DNA from: Stercorarius parasiticus
Taxonomy: Eukaryota; Chordata; Aves; Charadriiformes; Stercorariidae
Length of the DNA stretch: 64,000 bases
Reading direction: 5' to 3'
NCBI GenBank assembly: GCA_013396915.1
Contig: VWZL01000820.1
Span: 200,684 to 264,683 of the forward strand
Shown piece by piece: positions 59,798 to 64,000 of the stretch; within the stretch, counting starts at the first letter, position 1, and every line of letters begins with the position of its first letter. The position numbers were made by a program, and so were the translations under genes. The notes beneath the pieces are model-generated. The model saw only the letters and a program-made list of their open reading frames with translations, searched no databases and was not told the origin of the DNA.

Positions 59798-62700
59798 ACC
59801 CATGACTTGTGCTTCTGTTCTGGAACCTTGCTGCTCTGATAGTTAGAAACTTCTAATTTCTGCTGTAAAAGTGCTCATGCACAGTGGAAATAAATGTGTT
59901 TCTCTTTCAGCCTTTGGCTGAAGCAGTTTTTCTCTCCCCTGCTATTTGCACATGCAGTTATTTATAGGGAACCACTCTGCAAAGGCACACGGGCCACTAA
60001 ACTGGCCTGTTCCCTCAGTCCCCCTTCCCATCCTGTCTATTTCCCTCACTAACTTAATCCCCACTGTCCTGCAGTTTGGTTTTCTCCTTTTCAGAGATAC
60101 ACAACCAATATATTACAGAGTGCTATAGATAATTTCACCAATGTCCTGCGTGGAACTATCAACACTCCTCTTTCCTTTTCCAGATTTTATAACACGCTTG
60201 CATTTTTCAGAGCTACATCAGTGAGGTCTTCTTCCTCTTCCTTGGCGGCTTCCAACTCTCAGCCTCACCTGTACACCCACAAATTCCTGCTATTTGTGTT
60301 CCTAGACTTGCACTTTGTACAGTTACATTTCAGCCCGTTTCTACTAATTTATTTTGCCACCAAGCAGAAGGAAACCCCTGGCTGTGTGGTAGGTCACACC
60401 ATTTCCAAGGAGATTGTATCCACGCCACATGTTGATAATCTTGTGTTAGGATTTCACTTTGCTGGTCACAGTCCTTCATTCCTGCGTCCATTTACCTTAT
60501 CTTATATCCTTTGTTACTTAATCCTCTTCTCCTGAAGAATCAAACAAAAAGGAAAGATAACAGAGTATTTTTTCAGTCTGGTCCACCCACAGCGGCAGCA
60601 GCTTCCATAAACCTCACCTGCAGAAAGACCGGTGCTCTGTTTCACCAGCTACGCCAGCAGGATGTATGTTGAAGCTGTAAGAGTTTTAAGTGTTTAAGAA
60701 CTTAATAGCGATTTAATTCTGAATCCAGGTACGCGAAGACAATCAGCTGCCTCCTTTCTGAGGACGTGTGCTCCCGACAGAAGAGCCTGCAAAAATACTT
60801 TCTCAATACTTTCTTGCAAAAACTGGTGAAGCACTGATACAGCATTTTGCCATCACAGTTGTTAAGATTCATAGACATCTGTTTCAGTCTTCATCAGGAA
60901 TAAATTCCTAGATAGATGAACAGACCAAAGCTGATGCAATGTTAAGACATTCAAGAGGGATGCTGTGTTTTTCTTTTTTTAACTTATGCCTTACTTTGCA
61001 AACGGGGAATTTGTAGCTGTTTAACAGAATGGTCAGAGTTAAGAATTTCAAGAGGGAGACAGATCAGAAAAATGGCAAAGTTGACAAAGGGGGTACACTG
61101 CCTTCACAAAGGACACATATAATTCAGTGTTTTCCCCCCCAGGAAGGAAATTGTGAGGCTTTTCATCATTAATCTACTTGTGTACATTGGCATAAATGCG
61201 CGGTGTTGTGCCATCAGTGGCTAGAGTACAGGGGTGCAAGAGCAGAGGAAGGAGCAAAGCATCCGATTCAGAGCAGGGATAAAGTATGTCAGCACTTCCT
61301 CTGCAGGATGTAAAGAATTATTTGCATGTGCTAATTCCTTCACCTGGAGAGACTGGAGATCTGGCTTTATCAGAAACATTCCTGCAGAACAGGATCTCTG
61401 TCCTGAATTAGATACGATGTTTGTTCTCCTGAATTCGAATCCAATGAGTTCTCACCTAGTAGTTTATTGCTCCTGAGGATGTTTTCCTACAGTCAGCCTC
61501 CATTTGTGGCTTCCATGGAAAGCAGCTGTTCTCTTTTTTTTTTCCTGTGCCTTTTTTTTTTTTTTCCTCCTTTTTGTCTCTGATCACTTTTGCCACATAT
61601 TTTAATTTATAGGAAAAAGCCAAAAATTAAAGATGGAGCAGGGGATACCACTGAAACTTGCTCCTCCCTGGTGTAACGCAAACAGCCGAGCATCCCTCTG
61701 CGTTTTCCCACTGCGGCCACGCCACTCGCGGTGTTGGGTAAAGGATGGTTATGAAAAGCTGTCTCCTCCTACAAGCAAAGGACAGAGCAGTTCAGAGATT
61801 TTGGCTCCTGAAGTAGTACAGATGACATTCTCATTACCGTCACACCCCCCCGGGACCTCCGAATGGCATTAACCTCAAATCCGCAGTCTTTTTTTTGGAG
61901 ATATTCAGGACTTGATGTACGTTCCTCTCTGGTCAGGGCTGCCAGCTTCAGGAGTAGTCTGGGTTGCCGCTGGCAGGCAGTTTTGGGAACATTGCAAACA
62001 CATGCTTCTGGTTGTGGCTGGAAATAGGCACGGAGATATTAATTCCCCTTCCCTGCCATTTGCATGAGCACTTTCTTCTAAAAATCAAGAGAAGGAATTG
62101 GCTCAGAGTGATTGTTTCTCCCCCGGGGTTAAAAGCTTCCCCCCCAGCCAAGTTAAAAGCCTCCAGGAATAAATTGGATGCCGTGACCTTGCTGAGACCA
62201 GCACAGCATAGCCCCCACACTCTGTCTTCTCCTTCATGCCACTTCGAGTGGCCAGCTGTGGTTTTGTTGTGCGGTTGGGCTGTGGATGCAAAGATTAATG
62301 CTAGACGTAGACATAGTTTAGCCCAGGTGGTTCGGTCTGTTTAGCTATGCATTGCCCTTTCCCCTTGCTAATCGACGTGTGTATGTTCCTTAGGGTGAGG
62401 TTGCTTGCTTGGAAGGAGTAGGGGTTAGGGTTTGGTCATGGATTCAGGAAGACCCATGAGAGATCTCGCCAGGCAGCTGGGGTTATTGGAAGGTTTTCAG
62501 TGCATATTACCATGGGGGAGCTTCCACCGACACCTTCAGAACTAGCCAGGCTTACCATCTGCATCCCCACTTTGAGCAAAAGTTAGGTGTTTTGGAAGTC
62601 AGGGGAATGAGATGTGGAGGTTAGCAAGTAATAACAATTAAGACATTTAGAAAGATAGCGAAGACTCTTTGAAATAGCCCTACATTTCATTGCCAGTAGT

Positions 62701-64000
62701 TTATGTTGGTATGGGAGACAATGCAATTCGTGAATATTTCTTATGACAGAAAATATTTGATAAATGTCACTAATGGTGTCATTAACCATGCTCAAGTACA
62801 TTGGTCCACAATGGGAGGATCATACCTCCAACGCATCAGGACACACTGGAATAAACTGAATTCGCCAAAAAAAACCACCAAACATCCTACCTACTGTTTT
62901 ATTCCTTGAACAATAACCAAAGATTATTCACGTTTTTAGAAGTTTTTTTTTTCACATGTTCTGTATATAAAGGAATCTCTGAAATATATTTAAGAGCATA
63001 ATATAAAAATGAAAGTAAACCACCACTAATGTGAAAAAGGAACAGCTAAATAACAGATGTTGACCTTTGTCCCTGCATTGAATGAAAAAATAGATGCCTC
63101 ATGCACTGCCTTCATTTAGACAAAGCCAATGAAATATTTGATGCAACTTTCAAACCACAGTGTCTCTTCCCTCCCTCCTTTCAATACTCCCATTTCTTCT
63201 ATTTGTTGGTTTTTTACCTTCTTTGCTTCATCATTCTTCCTCTTGGAGACAGGTTAGTGAGAAGCAGGAGTTGGTGTGCTTCTGGGTCTTTAGTTTGCTT
63301 TGGGTCAGCTTCTTTATTCCACGATATTGTCTCCTCTCCCTCTTGCGATCTCTCTTTTTCTCTGGCTCTCTTTCCTCCTCGTTTTATTTTCTTTCCTTTG
63401 TAACCGAACAGTGCATGTCACAAAGCCTAAGAATGAGGTTTGGTGGCAGTTTCAGATCACCAAGTTCTGTGCTGATCCCTGCAGCCAGCACGGACTAAAT
63501 ACAACCTTATAAAAATAGTTGTGAAAGTAAGAGTGGAGATGACATAAAGCATTGCCAAGATTAACTTCTGAAAATATTTCTTATCTACAGCCTACTTGAA
63601 CAGACATGACCTCCTTCTTCTGATACCTTCCACACATTTTTGTCTCAGCTCACATGGTATGTGAATTATTAATGATCTACTGGGCATAACTTTGTTGCCT
63701 GTTACAGTTTTGGGCAAGAGGCTTCTCTCTTGACCCACCAGCAACAATACCGTCCCCATCTCCATGACATGCTCATCTCTGGTACTGCTCTGGCAGGCAA
63801 TTGTGAGCAAAAAAACGCCAGAAAGAGGTCTCTCAGGGTCCTGGAAATGGTTGGTTCAGCTCCTCTCAGGACCCTTTGAACAGGGTGACACCAGAGCCAG
63901 AAAAGCTAAAGCCGATCTCCTGAGGCTGTTGGATGATTACTTGCGAACGTGAAGAGATTTTTGGGGCATGGATATGTGCCCAGTGGTAGATGTAAAGGAA
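59798..64000. other. unique sequence, no gene seen
   Basis: T-rich tracts lie at 61529-61580. Pyrimidine-rich blocks near 63160-63400 cause overlapping leucine- and phenylalanine-rich ORFs (up to 112 codons) that look like composition artefacts. A DR1-type site lies at 63061-63073. No exon or known repeat was recognised. Confidence 0.55.
63061..63073 (-). promoter_or_regulatory. DR1-type nuclear receptor site
   Basis: TGACCTTTGTCCC is, on the minus strand, GGGACAAAGGTCA, a good match to the direct-repeat-1 element bound by HNF4, RXR and PPAR heterodimers. It is isolated; use is unknown. Confidence 0.3.

Noticed and set aside
62415..62432. Possible interstitial telomere repeat (GGGGTTAGGGTTT)
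   Set aside because: Only about two units are present, which is expected by chance.
63101..63512. Overlapping leucine- and phenylalanine-rich ORFs that look like membrane proteins
   Set aside because: They result from pyrimidine-rich DNA read in several frames; all three frames give similar hydrophobic strings.
1..64000. CRISPR arrays, prokaryotic operons, tRNA and rRNA genes
   Set aside because: No regularly spaced identical repeats with spacers, no dense coding and no RNA gene signatures were seen. The sequence is vertebrate non-coding DNA.

Overview
The window looks like bird nuclear DNA from a gene-poor stretch: intergenic, or deep inside a large intron. The main evidence is several fragments of the CR1 retrotransposon, the dominant avian LINE. 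They carry its octamer tail (ATTCTATG-type repeats) and, in the longer copies, the C-terminal part of its ORF2. Most of the rest is AT-rich unique sequence with short microsatellites, homopolymer runs and very old, decayed amniote repeats. There are four isolated N bases (21942, 23985, 29357, 50678), as in a draft vertebrate assembly. I found no bacterial-type operon, CRISPR array, rRNA or tRNA, and no exon series that I can assign to a known protein-coding gene.

Layout: a CR1 tail opens the window (1-40). A small GC-rich patch with E-boxes lies at 2960-3150, beside a CR1 fragment at 3350-3572. From 3573 to 16224 the sequence is unique, with one block that looks conserved (9780-10220) and one unassigned ORF with exon-like borders (13324-13602). 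Two longer CR1 fragments follow (16225-16820 and 19235-19905). The 23-25 kb interval is the most composite: a two-copy tandem duplication (23058-23206), a CpG-rich patch with exon-like borders and a G-quadruplex motif (23400-23673), a probable LTR-type repeat containing a CR1 tail (23888-24354), and a second CpG-rich patch (25170-25360). A decayed minisatellite of about 30 bp lies at 33757-34015 and a third CpG-rich patch at 36038-36181. Further right are fossil repeats (31325-31440, 43670-43765, 47505-47580, 53168-53355), a 55-base pure purine run (45001-45055), and a block at 56100-57300 that contains paired AP-1 sites and a tandem duplication of about 180 bp with an octamer motif kept in both copies.

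No genes can be said to work together here. If the window has a function it is most likely cis-regulatory: several blocks look like conserved non-coding elements by their base texture and motif content, but this needs a cross-species alignment that I could not run. I did not find a convincing undescribed system. The best leads are the duplicated octamer element at 56919-57285, the CpG-rich exon-like patches at 23.4 and 36.0 kb, and the ORF at 13.4 kb.
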